64,000 bases of DNA from Natrinema limicola JCM 13563 (GCF_000337475.1 NZ_AOIT01000016.1:68608-132607), one strand, 5' to 3'. Counted from the stretch's first letter, positions 43,531 through 53,374 are shown. Notes: generated by a model from the letters alone, not told the origin. Numbers and translations are program-made.

Positions 43531-43615
43531 TTGACCCGAGTTCGATACGTGTTTGCTTCTCACTGCCACCCGACGGTTCAGGTAGTTCAAGTACTCCCTC
43601 GTCTATCCCACACGT

Positions 43616-44635
43616 ATGCGTGTTGCAATTCTCGCCCACGAGAAATTCCCCGACAACGCCAAAACCGCCCTCGGTATCCTCCGCTATGCCGACCACGATG
43701 TCGTCTCAGTTCTCGATCGAACGGCCGACGGACACCGTGTCTCCGATTTCGTCCCCGACGTACAGGATGCACCGATCGTCGCCGGGATGGACGCCATAGA
43801 GCCCGACGACATCGATGCCTTGGTGATCGGCATCGCACCGATCGGCGGCGGCTTCGACGAGAGCTGGCGCGACGACGTTCGAACGGCACTCGAGTACGGC
43901 TGTGACGTGATCTCGGGACTGCACTACTTCCTCGAAGACGACGAGGAGTTCGCCCAACTGGCTGCCGAGAACGACTGCGACCTCTGGGACGTGCGGAACC
44001 CGCCCGAAGACCTCACAGTCGCCGAGGGCAGAGCCGATGAGGTCGACGCTGAGGTAATCCTCACCGTCGGTACCGACTGCTCTGCCGGTAAGATGACGAC
44101 GACGATGGAACTCGCCCGCGACGCTCGCGCGGCAGGCCACGACGCCGCCGTGATCCCGACGGGCCAGACGGGTATCATGATCGAGGGCTGGGGCAATCCG
44201 ATCGATCGCGTCGTCAGCGACTTCACTGCAGGGGCGGTCGAAGAGATGATCCTCGAGAAAGGTGACGAGCACGACTATCTGTTCGTCGAGGGACAGGGCA
44301 GCATCGTCCACCCGGCGTACTCGGCGGTCACGCTCGGTATCCTCCATGGGTCGATGGCCGACAACCTCGTCCTCTGTCACAACGCCGGCCAAGAGGCGAT
44401 CCACGGCTACGAGTCGTTCGCGCTGCCGTCGATTCCGACGTACGTCGATCTCTACGAGAACGTCGCCGCTCCGGTCGCGGACAGCGAAATCGTCGCCGGC
44501 GCGCTGAACACGTCCGCCCTCGAGGACGACGAGGCAGCCCGCGACGCTGTCGACGCGTACGCCGACACGCTCGATGCGCCCGCGACCGACGTGATCCGTT
44601 TCGGGACCGACGCGGTACTCGACGAACTGCTATGA
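43616..44635 (+). CDS. dgcN: DUF1611 protein, DgcN-like N-acetyltransferase
   Basis: 339 aa. A Rossmann-like N-terminal domain (AILAHEKFPDNAKTALGILR) is followed by a P-loop domain (TVGTDCSAGKMTTTMELARD) and a segment LFVEGQGSIVHPAYSAV. This is the DUF1611 architecture. In marine bacteria a DUF1611 enzyme (DgcN) acetylates D-glutamate and is partnered by DgcA. Here the next gene is a dipeptide-epimerase homologue overlapping by 4 bases (ATGA), the same pair. Function by analogy. Confidence 0.78.
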   Translation: MRVAILAHEKFPDNAKTALGILRYADHDVVSVLDRTADGHRVSDFVPDVQDAPIVAGMDAIEPDDIDALVIGIAPIGGGFDESWRDDVRTALEYGCDVISGLHYFLEDDEEFAQLAAENDCDLWDVRNPPEDLTVAEGRADEVDAEVILTVGTDCSAGKMTTTMELARDARAAGHDAAVIPTGQTGIMIEGWGNPIDRVVSDFTAGAVEEMILEKGDEHDYLFVEGQGSIVHPAYSAVTLGILHGSMADNLVLCHNAGQEAIHGYESFALPSIPTYVDLYENVAAPVADSEIVAGALNTSALEDDEAARDAVDAYADTLDAPATDVIRFGTDAVLDELL

Positions 44636-45684
44636 GCCTCGAGACCGCGTTCGAACGGCGCTCGCTGCCGCTCGAGTACCCGTTCGGCATCGCTCGCGGC
44701 ACGACGACCGAATCCGAGGCCGTGTTCGTCCGAATCGAGGACGACGAGGGTCGGGTCGGGATCGGCGCTGGCACACCGTCGGCACACTACGGCGAGACCA
44801 CAGCAACCGTCGCGGCCGTCCTGCCCGACCTGCTGGCAGTCGTCGAGGACGTCGGTGATCCCCACCAGCTCGAGCGGATCGAACGCCGGATGCGCGAGAC
44901 GGTCCGCAAGAATCCGGCCGCCCGGACCGCGGTGAGTATCGCGCTCCATGATCTCGTCGCCAAGCGGCTCGAGATCCCACTCTATCGGTACTGGGGACTC
45001 GATCCCGGCGAGACGCTCGAGACCTCCTACACCATCGGGCTCGACGACACGGCGACGATGCGCGAGAAGACGGAAACGGCCATAGAGCGCGGGTACACCA
45101 CGCTGAAAGTCAAACTGGGGACCGACCGCGACCTCGAGATCGTCGAGACGATCCGGTCGGTCGCCCCTGACGTTCGGCTGTTCGTCGACGCGAACGAGGC
45201 ATGGACGCCTCGCGAAGCCGTCGCCAAGATCGAGCGGTTAGTGGACTACGACCTGGCGTTCGTCGAGCAGCCCGTTCCTGCCGAGAATCCGGAGGGCCTG
45301 CAGTTCGTTTACGAACGATCGGCGCTGCCGATCGCTGCCGACGAATCCTGTGTCACGCTCGCGGACATCCCACAGATCGCAGATCGCTGTGACATCGCGA
45401 ACCTGAAACTGATGAAATGTGGCGGGCTGCTGGAAGCCAAGCGGATGATCCACGCCGCCCGTGCCCACGGCCTCGAGGTGATGTGTGGCTGTATGACCGA
45501 ATCGAACGCCTCGATCGCGGCGGCCTGTCACCTCGCGCCGCTGCTAGACTATGCTGACCTCGACGGCCCGCTGCTATTAGCCGACGATCCCGCCGACGGC
45601 GTTCCGATGCCCGACGGCCGGATCGATCTGGCCGGCCTCGAGCGCCCCGGAACGGGTGCCGTCCTCGAGTCCGACGTCGACTAA
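44632..45684 (+). CDS. dgcA: Enolase-superfamily epimerase, DgcA/dipeptide-epimerase-like
   Basis: 350 aa. The MLE-type barrel carries TLKVKLGTDRD (KxK catalytic lysine pair), metal ligands in LFVDANEAWT, VEQPVPAEN and AADESC, and a second lysine in NLKLMKCGG. The segment CGCMTESNASIAAACHLAPL completes the site. Dipeptide (Ala-Glu) epimerases share these features. Adjacency to DUF1611 suggests the N-acetyl-D-glutamate racemase DgcA. Sequence alone cannot separate the two activities. Confidence 0.8.
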   Translation: MSLETAFERRSLPLEYPFGIARGTTTESEAVFVRIEDDEGRVGIGAGTPSAHYGETTATVAAVLPDLLAVVEDVGDPHQLERIERRMRETVRKNPAARTAVSIALHDLVAKRLEIPLYRYWGLDPGETLETSYTIGLDDTATMREKTETAIERGYTTLKVKLGTDRDLEIVETIRSVAPDVRLFVDANEAWTPREAVAKIERLVDYDLAFVEQPVPAENPEGLQFVYERSALPIAADESCVTLADIPQIADRCDIANLKLMKCGGLLEAKRMIHAARAHGLEVMCGCMTESNASIAAACHLAPLLDYADLDGPLLLADDPADGVPMPDGRIDLAGLERPGTGAVLESDVD

Positions 45685-45796
45685 CAGCACAGAACGAGGC
45701 GGCGACTCCCCTCTCATACGGACTCCGCTCAGTCAGTGCTGGCGCACCCGCGACCCATCCTGCGAGTGCGCCGGTACCCAGTGATAGCAGACCGTA

Positions 45797-46777
45797 TCAG
45801 TCAGCGATCGCTTCGCTCGCGTCCGACTCCACCGTCGCCTCCTTCACCCAAAGGTCGCCGAATAGATCGTCCTGCTCGAGGGTCACCCGACCCCGATGGG
45901 CCAAAAAGAGCAATGCGAGATACGTCATCACGCGCGAACCGCCGACCGCGTCGATTTCGGCGTATAGCACTTCGTCGCGGCCCTGCTCGTAGTGGGCCTC
46001 GAGTTCGGCCTCGACGTCGTCGATGACCGCTTCGATGTCCTCCTCGTGGGTCGTGTGGGTGACGTCGTCGCTGGTCGGCTCGTCGTCGACTCGGAAGTCA
46101 TCGCCTGAGTGGTAGTTCAACTCCTGGACGCCGCGATCGTAGCCGCTGGGCGAGTCGCTCGTGTCGTAACTGCGGGATTCCTTCCACCAGCTGTCGCGTT
46201 CCGCAGTCCGGAGTTCGCGCACGAGTTCGTCCAGCGTCTCCGGTTTGCCGCGGGCGTGCTTGCGCTCGAGGCGGCGTTCCATCTCTTCTTCGAGGCTCTC
46301 GACGGGATCGAACCCCGGCGGGTGGCTCTGCTCGTCACTCTCAGCATCCCTTCTCCCATCGTCGGCGAAGGGCGCTTCCCACGGCGGGAGCTCCTCCTCG
46401 TCGGGCTCGTCGGTCGCGAACAGTTCGTCGCTTTTCATCCGCAGGAGGACGCTCGCGTAGAACAGTGCTCGTCCCGAGGTCCGCAGGTCGACCTCGTCGA
46501 TCGCCTCGAGGAACTTGTCCGTGACGCGAACGACGTCGATGTCCCACGGGTCGATCTCGCCGTCTTCTGCGAGTTGAACGAGTAGTTCGACCGGCTCGAC
46601 AGTCTCTTCGTCCTCGTTTTCGTCCCGCTCGTCGCCCTCCTCGGACTCGCCGTCGGTGAACTCGAGGACTGCGTCGTCCGTCTCGTCCGCGCCGTCTGCG
46701 TCAGATTGCGGCGACTCGCCGGGTCGGTCGCGCTCCTCGTGGCCCGTGATATTCAGCGGAATCTCGTCGTCAGTCAT
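45797..46777 (-). CDS. scpA: Chromosome segregation/condensation protein ScpA
   Basis: 326 aa kleisin. After an acidic N-terminus (about 60 residues) come LVQLAEDGEIDPWDIDVVRV, then LRTSGRALFYASVLLRMKS, and the C-terminal winged helix SRVMTYLALLFLAHRGRV. It bridges SMC heads. Its start overlaps the smc stop by 8 bases (46770-46777), so translation is coupled. The middle linker is charged and longer than in bacteria. No ScpB gene is seen in the window. Confidence 0.9.
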   Translation of the reverse strand: MTDDEIPLNITGHEERDRPGESPQSDADGADETDDAVLEFTDGESEEGDERDENEDEETVEPVELLVQLAEDGEIDPWDIDVVRVTDKFLEAIDEVDLRTSGRALFYASVLLRMKSDELFATDEPDEEELPPWEAPFADDGRRDAESDEQSHPPGFDPVESLEEEMERRLERKHARGKPETLDELVRELRTAERDSWWKESRSYDTSDSPSGYDRGVQELNYHSGDDFRVDDEPTSDDVTHTTHEEDIEAVIDDVEAELEAHYEQGRDEVLYAEIDAVGGSRVMTYLALLFLAHRGRVTLEQDDLFGDLWVKEATVESDASEAIAD

Positions 46778-49700
46778 CGGCCGGCACCTCGCCGCTGCTC
46801 AGGTCGATGCCGGTGACTGCACTGACGTTGTCCTGTTGCATCGTCACACCGATCGCTCGCTCGGAGCGATCGAGCATCGCAGAGCGATGAGAGACGACGA
46901 CGAACTGGGCCTTCTCTGAGAGTTCGTCGACCATCTCGCCGATCCGCTCGGCGTTGACGGCGTCGAGGAAGGCGTCGACCTCGTCTAACGCGTAGAACGG
47001 GGCCGGGTTGTGTCGCTGGATCGCAAAGATAAAGGCCAGCGCCGTCAGCGACTTCTCGCCGCCCGACATGGCATCCAGTCGTTGAATCGGCTTGTCGCCC
47101 GGCTGGGCCTTCATCGTCAGGCCGCCGTCGAACGGATCGTCCTCGTTCTCGAGGTGCAACGTCCCTGTCCCTTCCGAAAGCTTCTCGAAGATCTCCGTGA
47201 AGTGGGCGGCGATCGCGTCGTAGGCGTCCATGAACGTCTGTTTCTTCTGGGTCTCGTACTGCTCGATCCGATCGCGAATGCCCTCCGCTTCCTCGACTAA
47301 CGTCGCCTTGCCGTCCTCGAGTTCGTCGAGATCCTCGCGAACCTCGTCGTACTCGTCGATCGCGAGCATGTTGACCGGCTCCATCGCCTCCATGTCCGCG
47401 GTCAGGAGCTCGATCATCTCGAGGACGGTGTCGTGGTCGGGCACGTCTTCGGGATCGTAGTTGCCGACCTCCGACTCGAGGGATTCGATCTCCCACTCGA
47501 GGTCGCTTGCACGCTCGCGGGCGTCCTCGAGTTTGCTCTCGACGGCGTTGACCCGGTCTTGTTGCTGGTCGCGGTTCGTCCGGGCCGTCGATACCTCCTC
47601 TTTGAGATCGCTGCGCTCGGCTTTCAGCTCCGTGAGTTCGTCCTCGAGTTCCGCGACGGCCTCGCGTTTCTCGTCGAGTTCGTCGCGTTTCGCGTCGATT
47701 TCGGCCTCGTACTCGTCGATCCGGTCTTCGTGCTCCGCTTTGCGATTCTGTGCGTCTTCGATGTCGTCGTGGAGGTCCTCGATGGCGTCCTCAGCGTACT
47801 CCTTCTCGAGGCTCAGTTCGTTGAGGTCGCTGTCGAGCTCCTGAATCCGGTCTTCGCGCTCGTCGATCTCGGCCTCGAGCGCCTCGATCTGGTCGGTCAA
47901 CTCGGGAATCTTCGAATCGGCGAGCTCGGTCTCGAGCTCGTCGATCTCGGCCTCGAGATCCTCGACTGTTGTCGTCTTCACCTCGATCTCGTCGGCGATC
48001 TCGTTCATCCGCTCGTCGACGGATTCGCGCTCCTCGCGGAGTTCCTCGAGGTCGGCCTTCAGCCCCTCGATTTCTGTCTCGATACGCTCGCGTTTCTCGT
48101 CGAGCCCCTCGAGTTCGGCTTCGATCGAGCGGACCTCGTCTGCCGCGTCGCTCTTGCGATCGCGGGCGTCGTCGAGCCGCTCTTCGACGCCACGTAGTTC
48201 CTCGCGGAGGGAGTCGCGCTCGTCCTGTAGTTCCGTGATCTGTTTGGCGACGCGCTCGAGTTGGCCCTCGCCGCCACCGGTAAACGAGTACCGGGAGCCG
48301 CCGCCGGAGCCGCCGGTCATCGCGCCGCTTTTTTCGACCAGATCGCCGTCGAGCGTGACCATCCGGTAGTCGCCCATGTACGAGCGGGCGGTCTCGATAT
48401 CCTCGACGACCAGCGTATCCCCGAGAACATAGGAGAAGACGCCCGCGTATTCGCTGTCGAAATCGACCAGGTTGTACGCGAAGTCGACGACGCCCGGATC
48501 GCTCGGTGCCGACGGAAGCCGGCGCTGACTCATATCCGTCAGCGGCAGGAACGTTGCCCGACCCGCGTTGCGTGACTTGAGGTGTTCGATACACTGCTGG
48601 CCGATGACGTCGTTGTCGACGACGACGTTCGCCAGCCGGCCGCCAGCAGCGGTTTCGCAGGCGGTCGCGTACTCGCTGGGAACGGTCCCCAGCTGGGCGA
48701 CCGCGCCGTGGACGCCGTTGATCCCCGAATTGAGGATCGTCGTTACCGCGCGGCCAAAGGAGGAGTCGCCGCTCTGGCCGGCGTTGGCCTCGAGTTCGGC
48801 GTACTCCTGTTGTTTGGCCTGGATCTCGTCGTCGAGGTCATCGAGGTCGGACTGCAACCGGCGCTTCTCGGCTTTCAGGTCGTCGACGACCTCGGCGATG
48901 TTTTCCCGGTTGCGCTCGGCCTTTTCGAGTTCCCGTTCGAGGTCGCTTCGCTCGCTTTCGATCTCAGGGATCTCCTGGCGTTTCTCCTCGATCGTGTTCT
49001 CTTTCTCACTAATGGCGTTCGAGCGTCGCCGGGCCTCGTCGAGTAAGCGATCCTGTTCGCGCTGCAGGTCGTTTTTCTCGGTTTTGGCTGCCTCGAGGTC
49101 GTCTTTGCGCTCGGCGAGGTCGGCCTTGAGTTCGTCGAACTCGGTGTCGACGGCCTCGATCTCGGCCTCGAGTTCGTCGCGTTCGGCCTCTCGTTCTTGG
49201 ATCTCGCTTTTGATCGAGGCTTTCTCGAGTTTCTGCTCGCGGATCTCCGTCTCGAGGTCGTCGATCGTCTCCTGTTTCCGGTCGATCTGGACGAACGCCT
49301 CGCGGCGTGTGGATTCGGCGTCCTCGATCTGTTCTTCGCTGGCTTCGATCTTGTCCTCGAACCGTGAGATCTCGCCTTTGAGCTCTTCGATTTCGCTTTT
49401 GATACGGAGCTGCTCGTCTTCGCCTTTGCGCTCGATTTCGGCATTGAGATCCTCGAGGTCCTCCTCCAGGCGAACGACTTTGCCTTCGCGTTCGTCGAGT
49501 TCGCACTGCAGATCGCGGAGGTCGTCCGCGAGGTCGTCGACCTCGGCTTCGACCGACGCGAGTTCGTCGCGTTTCTCCTCGAGTTCGCTGGCCTTCTTGT
49601 AGCCCTCGTACTCCTCTTTCTCGCGGCGGAGCCGGCGGTAGCGCATGGCCTCTCGGCGTTCGTCCGCGAGCTGGTCGAGGCGGTCGCGTTTCTCTTCGAT

Positions 49701-50342
49701 GCGGAGTTCGGCCTCGTCGATCCGTTCCTGGACCGTCTCGAGTTCGCCGAAGGCGTCCTCTTTTTTGGCGTCGAACTCCGCGACGCCAGCGATCTCGTCG
49801 ATGATCTCCCGGCGGGCGTGGGGCGTCATGTTGATGATCTCGGTGACGTCGCCTTGCATGACGACGTTGTACCCCTCCGGGGTGATGCCGGCTTGCGCCA
49901 GCAGGTCCTGAATGTCCGAGAGATTGACCGAGCGATCGTTGAGATAGTAGTAAGAGTAGTAGTTGTCCTCAGTCTCTTTGACGCGCCGACGGATGCGGAT
50001 CTCATCGACATCGCCGACGTCCTCACTGCCCGCAGCGTTGACGACCTGCGAGCGCTCCAAGGTGCCGTCCGAGTTGTCGAGGACGACCTCGACGGTGGCC
50101 TCGCGGGGGCCACTGGACGTGTTCCCGTCATCGTGACCGGGGTTGTAAATCAGGTCGGTCAGCTTCTCGGCGCGGATCCCGCGGGTTCGGGCGAGTCCGA
50201 GCGCAAAGAGGACGGCGTCGATGATGTTCGACTTTCCGGAGCCGTTCGGGCCCGTTACCACCGTGAAATCCTCGTAAAACGGGATCTTGGTCTTCCTCCC
50301 AAAACTCTTGAAATCGTCGAGGATGATCGCCTTGATATACAT
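46770..50342 (-). CDS. smc: Chromosome segregation protein SMC
   Basis: 1190 aa. Walker A GPNGSGKS is at 31-38, then a coiled coil, a hinge at about residues 520-680 (GINGVHGAVAQLGTVPSEYA onward, ending in a Gly-rich SGGGSRYSF), a second coiled coil and the C-terminal head with signature MSGGEKSLTALAF and Walker B YALDEVDAFL. It is the SMC subunit of condensin and works with ScpA encoded directly downstream. Coiled-coil codons are strongly Glu/Asp-biased, which produces long spurious frames on the other strand. Confidence 0.96.
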   Translation of the reverse strand: MYIKAIILDDFKSFGRKTKIPFYEDFTVVTGPNGSGKSNIIDAVLFALGLARTRGIRAEKLTDLIYNPGHDDGNTSSGPREATVEVVLDNSDGTLERSQVVNAAGSEDVGDVDEIRIRRRVKETEDNYYSYYYLNDRSVNLSDIQDLLAQAGITPEGYNVVMQGDVTEIINMTPHARREIIDEIAGVAEFDAKKEDAFGELETVQERIDEAELRIEEKRDRLDQLADERREAMRYRRLRREKEEYEGYKKASELEEKRDELASVEAEVDDLADDLRDLQCELDEREGKVVRLEEDLEDLNAEIERKGEDEQLRIKSEIEELKGEISRFEDKIEASEEQIEDAESTRREAFVQIDRKQETIDDLETEIREQKLEKASIKSEIQEREAERDELEAEIEAVDTEFDELKADLAERKDDLEAAKTEKNDLQREQDRLLDEARRRSNAISEKENTIEEKRQEIPEIESERSDLERELEKAERNRENIAEVVDDLKAEKRRLQSDLDDLDDEIQAKQQEYAELEANAGQSGDSSFGRAVTTILNSGINGVHGAVAQLGTVPSEYATACETAAGGRLANVVVDNDVIGQQCIEHLKSRNAGRATFLPLTDMSQRRLPSAPSDPGVVDFAYNLVDFDSEYAGVFSYVLGDTLVVEDIETARSYMGDYRMVTLDGDLVEKSGAMTGGSGGGSRYSFTGGGEGQLERVAKQITELQDERDSLREELRGVEERLDDARDRKSDAADEVRSIEAELEGLDEKRERIETEIEGLKADLEELREERESVDERMNEIADEIEVKTTTVEDLEAEIDELETELADSKIPELTDQIEALEAEIDEREDRIQELDSDLNELSLEKEYAEDAIEDLHDDIEDAQNRKAEHEDRIDEYEAEIDAKRDELDEKREAVAELEDELTELKAERSDLKEEVSTARTNRDQQQDRVNAVESKLEDARERASDLEWEIESLESEVGNYDPEDVPDHDTVLEMIELLTADMEAMEPVNMLAIDEYDEVREDLDELEDGKATLVEEAEGIRDRIEQYETQKKQTFMDAYDAIAAHFTEIFEKLSEGTGTLHLENEDDPFDGGLTMKAQPGDKPIQRLDAMSGGEKSLTALAFIFAIQRHNPAPFYALDEVDAFLDAVNAERIGEMVDELSEKAQFVVVSHRSAMLDRSERAIGVTMQQDNVSAVTGIDLSSGEVPADD

Positions 50343-50431
50343 TCTCCTTGCGCGGCCTCCGTGTCGTCGAGCGCCGTCGGTCGTGGGTACTCGTCACGGC
50401 TCCGTTCCCCGCCCCACGGCGTCGCCTGCAG

Positions 50432-50731
50432 TTATGCTACGATAATGTCGTCGCTACCTGAGTCTTCCGTTTCGTCACTGCTCGTGTCCGCCTCACCGTC
50501 GGCGTCGGCCGCCGCTTCGGCGACGTCGTCGGGTTCGGCTTCGGGGGTCTCGTCCCCATCGGTTGACTCCGCCCGTCGCTCGGGAACGCGCGTCGGCGTG
50601 TCGGCATCGAGTTCGGCCTCGAGAACACGGATCCGCTCTTTCGCCTCGATCAATTCCTCCGTCAGGCCCGTTACCGTCGACTCGAGTTCCGAAACCGTCG
50701 ATTCGAGCTGCTCGACACGGTTGTTCGACAT
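50432..50731 (-). CDS. Small acidic coiled-coil protein upstream of smc (DUF7518-like)
   Basis: 99 aa from ATG 50731. A coiled coil at 5-45 (VEQLESTVSELESTVTGLTE) is followed by a disordered Asp/Glu/Ala tail ending SGSDDIIVA. A TTTAT box lies about 28 bases upstream on the minus strand and no promoter is obvious between it and smc (89 bases). I recall the family as DUF7518. Its place ahead of smc-scpA suggests a linked role, untested. Confidence 0.7.
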   Translation of the reverse strand: MSNNRVEQLESTVSELESTVTGLTEELIEAKERIRVLEAELDADTPTRVPERRAESTDGDETPEAEPDDVAEAAADADGEADTSSDETEDSGSDDIIVA

Positions 50732-50927
50732 ATCTGCTAGGGGGCCGTCCGGCCACATAAACGTACGTCAGACGAATATAAGCTATCTTATATACCGTAC
50801 TGCGACGACATGACTGTTCCCCGAAACCGCAAGCGTGCAAGTGATCCGGGATGCTCGAGGGCATCACAACGAGCGCGGCGGCTTCGTCCCGTTACGTTTT
50901 ACCCCCGTGGGGCCGAATCGATGTCCA

Positions 50928-52424
50928 ATGACTGCCCAGACCGTCCAGCAGGGCGACCTCGTGACCGTCATCGGGCTCGAGGTCCACGTTCAGCTGGAGA
51001 CCGACACGAAGATCTTCTGTGGGTGTTCGACCGACCAGACCGACGAGCCAAACGAGAACGTCTGTCCGGTCTGTCTCGGCCTGCCGGGGGCGCTACCGGT
51101 GTTAAACGAGGCCGCCGTCGAGGCCGCCGTCAAGATCGGGAAGGCGATCGACGCCGACATCCCCGAGGAGACCCGCTTCCACCGGAAGAACTACTATTAC
51201 CCCGACCTGCCCAAGAACTTCCAGATCACCCAGTACGACGAGCCGATCTGTGCCGACGGCGAACTCGAGGTTGCCGTCGAAGGCCAGCGTCGCACGATCA
51301 CGATCGAGCGCGCTCACCTAGAGGAGGACCCGGGTAGTCTCCAGCACGTCGGCGGCGGTGGCGGCATCGACTCGGCCGAGTACACCCTCGTCGACTACAA
51401 CCGTGCGGGCACACCGCTGATGGAGATCGTCACCGCACCGGACTTCCGCAGTCCGAGCGAGGTCCGGGCCTTCCTCGCGGAACTCGAGGAAGTGCTCGAG
51501 TACCTGGGTGTCTTCGACGCCGAGCGCGACGGCAGCCTGCGGATCGACGCCAACCTCTCGATCATCCCCGAGGACGAAATCGACGGCGACGGCGTCGACG
51601 AGATCGGCGAGGAAGCGCTGGCGGCGGCCAACCGCACGGAGGTCAAGAACATCTCGAGTCACAAGGGCGCAGAGAAGGCCCTGGCCTACGAGGAGACCCG
51701 CCAGAAGAACGCCATCCAGCGCGGCCGCGCGGTCGAACAGGAGACCCGCCACTGGGACGAGAGTCGGGGTATCACGGTCTCGATGCGCTCGAAAGAAGAG
51801 GAGAAAGACTACCGCTACTTCGAGGAGGCCGACCTACCGCCGCTTCGCGTCTCCGGCTGGAAAGACGAGATCGCCATCCCGGAACTGCCCTCGGCCCGCC
51901 GCGAGCGGTTCCAGGCGGAGTACGGCCTGAACGAGGAGGCTGCCTCGAAGCTTACCTCCACCAAGCAAGTCGCCGACTTCTACGAGAACGTCGCCGGCGA
52001 GTTCGATCCCGATCTCGCCGCCACGTGGGTCGCGGACAACCTGCTTGGCGAACTCAACTACCGCGACATCGAGATCACCGAGATCGAGGGCCGGCTCGAG
52101 GAAGTCACCCGGCTGGTCGAACTCGTCGCCGAGGACGAGATCACGGCGAAAAACGCCCGTGAAACGGTGCTGCGCGCGATGCTTGATGACGGCCGCACGC
52201 CGGACGAGGTCGTCGCCGAGGAAGGCTTAGGCAAGACCGGCGAAGACGAGGTCCAGCAGGCTGTCGTCGAAGCGATCGACGAGAATCCCGGTGCCGTCGA
52301 CGACTACGAGTCGGGCGACGACGGCGCGATCAACTTCCTCGTGGGTCAGGTCATGCAAAAGACCGGTGGTAGCGCCGACCCCGGCGACGTCAACCAGCTG
52401 CTGCGGGCCGAACTCGAGGGGTAG
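50928..52424 (+). CDS. gatB: Asp-tRNA(Asn)/Glu-tRNA(Gln) amidotransferase subunit B
   Basis: 498 aa. It opens with VTVIGLEVHVQLETDTKIFC and the zinc cysteines CGCSTDQTDEPNENVCPVC, followed by RKNYYYPDLPKNFQITQYD. The C-terminal YqeY-like tail has NARETVLRAMLDDG. It transfers ammonia to misacylated tRNA. The start at 50928 is supported by a GTTTTACC box about 29 bases upstream. GatA and GatC are not in the window. Its stop abuts the stop of the next gene on the opposite strand. Confidence 0.95.
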   Translation: MTAQTVQQGDLVTVIGLEVHVQLETDTKIFCGCSTDQTDEPNENVCPVCLGLPGALPVLNEAAVEAAVKIGKAIDADIPEETRFHRKNYYYPDLPKNFQITQYDEPICADGELEVAVEGQRRTITIERAHLEEDPGSLQHVGGGGGIDSAEYTLVDYNRAGTPLMEIVTAPDFRSPSEVRAFLAELEEVLEYLGVFDAERDGSLRIDANLSIIPEDEIDGDGVDEIGEEALAAANRTEVKNISSHKGAEKALAYEETRQKNAIQRGRAVEQETRHWDESRGITVSMRSKEEEKDYRYFEEADLPPLRVSGWKDEIAIPELPSARRERFQAEYGLNEEAASKLTSTKQVADFYENVAGEFDPDLAATWVADNLLGELNYRDIEITEIEGRLEEVTRLVELVAEDEITAKNARETVLRAMLDDGRTPDEVVAEEGLGKTGEDEVQQAVVEAIDENPGAVDDYESGDDGAINFLVGQVMQKTGGSADPGDVNQLLRAELEG

Positions 52425-53222
52425 TCACTCGAATCCGTTCTGCAGCGCCTCGAGATCCTCCCTGGCGTGTCCACAGAGGACCCGCGCGTCGTGGCGGCGC
52501 TCGAGGTCCCTGACCGTTCGTAGGCTCTCGTGCCAGTCGCGTTTGCTCCAGAGTAGTCCGCCACCCATTGGGAGTCCCTGGTCGTAGTTCTCGCGGGTGT
52601 AGGCCTGATCGCCCGCAAGGATCACCGTGCCGGCGTCGTCGAGTTCGAGGTGCACGCCAAGCAAGCCGGGCGTGTGGCCGGGCAAGTGAACGAGCTCGAG
52701 ACCGTCGACGAGCTGTCTGCGGTCGCGGTGGATGATCTCCCAGTGCAGGTCGCGGTCGAAGTCGCCGGCAAGATAGGCCACGTCGCCCGCATCGGTTTTG
52801 GCGCTGTAGTAGGCGTACTTGAGCTCTCGTTCGTGGACGACGATCGGCGTGTCGGTGCCCTCGAACGCGTAGAGGCCGCCGGCGTGGTCGAGGTGCAGAT
52901 GGCTCTGGATCACCATGTCGATGTCGGCGATTGCGTAGCCAGCGTCGGCCAGATCGTCCTCGAGCGGCCGGAGGCCGGTGTGTTCGAAGGCCGTATAGAG
53001 GTCGGCAGGCCAGTGGCCGTCTGCGGCGTCGGGATGGGAACCGGTATCCCAGAGGATCGTCGCCTCGGGGTGGTCGATAACGACGTTGTAGACCGGCGCG
53101 TCCTCCATGACCGTCTCGGGATTCGGTTCGTCGGTCGTTCCGAGGACGGCCCCCTCGATGATGTTGTTGCGGTCGGCGGTGATCGTCCCGCGATCGATCG
53201 GTGTGAGTGTCGCGTCGACCAT
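52425..53222 (-). CDS. Metallo-beta-lactamase fold, N-acyl-homoserine-lactonase-like
   Basis: 265 aa. The dinuclear zinc motif SHLHLDHAGG (H108, H110, D112, H113), HLPGHTPG and LAGDQAYTREN are all present, followed by CGHARED. The layout matches AttM/AiiA-type lactonases. Enzymes in this branch can act on other lactones or esters, so quorum-quenching is a possibility only. It is convergent with gatB with no spacer between the two stop codons. Confidence 0.75.
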   Translation of the reverse strand: MVDATLTPIDRGTITADRNNIIEGAVLGTTDEPNPETVMEDAPVYNVVIDHPEATILWDTGSHPDAADGHWPADLYTAFEHTGLRPLEDDLADAGYAIADIDMVIQSHLHLDHAGGLYAFEGTDTPIVVHERELKYAYYSAKTDAGDVAYLAGDFDRDLHWEIIHRDRRQLVDGLELVHLPGHTPGLLGVHLELDDAGTVILAGDQAYTRENYDQGLPMGGGLLWSKRDWHESLRTVRDLERRHDARVLCGHAREDLEALQNGFE

Positions 53223-53374
53223 ACTCTCAGCACGCGCGGCGCGCGCTTATGGGTGTGGAATCGCTACAATCTCGGCGCGGTTGGCTACTCGGAGCGATCC
53301 TGTCCTGTCTCTCGCTCCGATCTCGTTGTCACTGTCTGCTGTGATTCTTCCTGTCGTCAGGGCGTCGTGTCCAC

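Noticed and set aside
48568-49602. Serine-rich plus-strand frame inside smc
   Set aside because: The Ser/Arg composition is the shadow of Glu/Asp codons of the SMC coiled coil.
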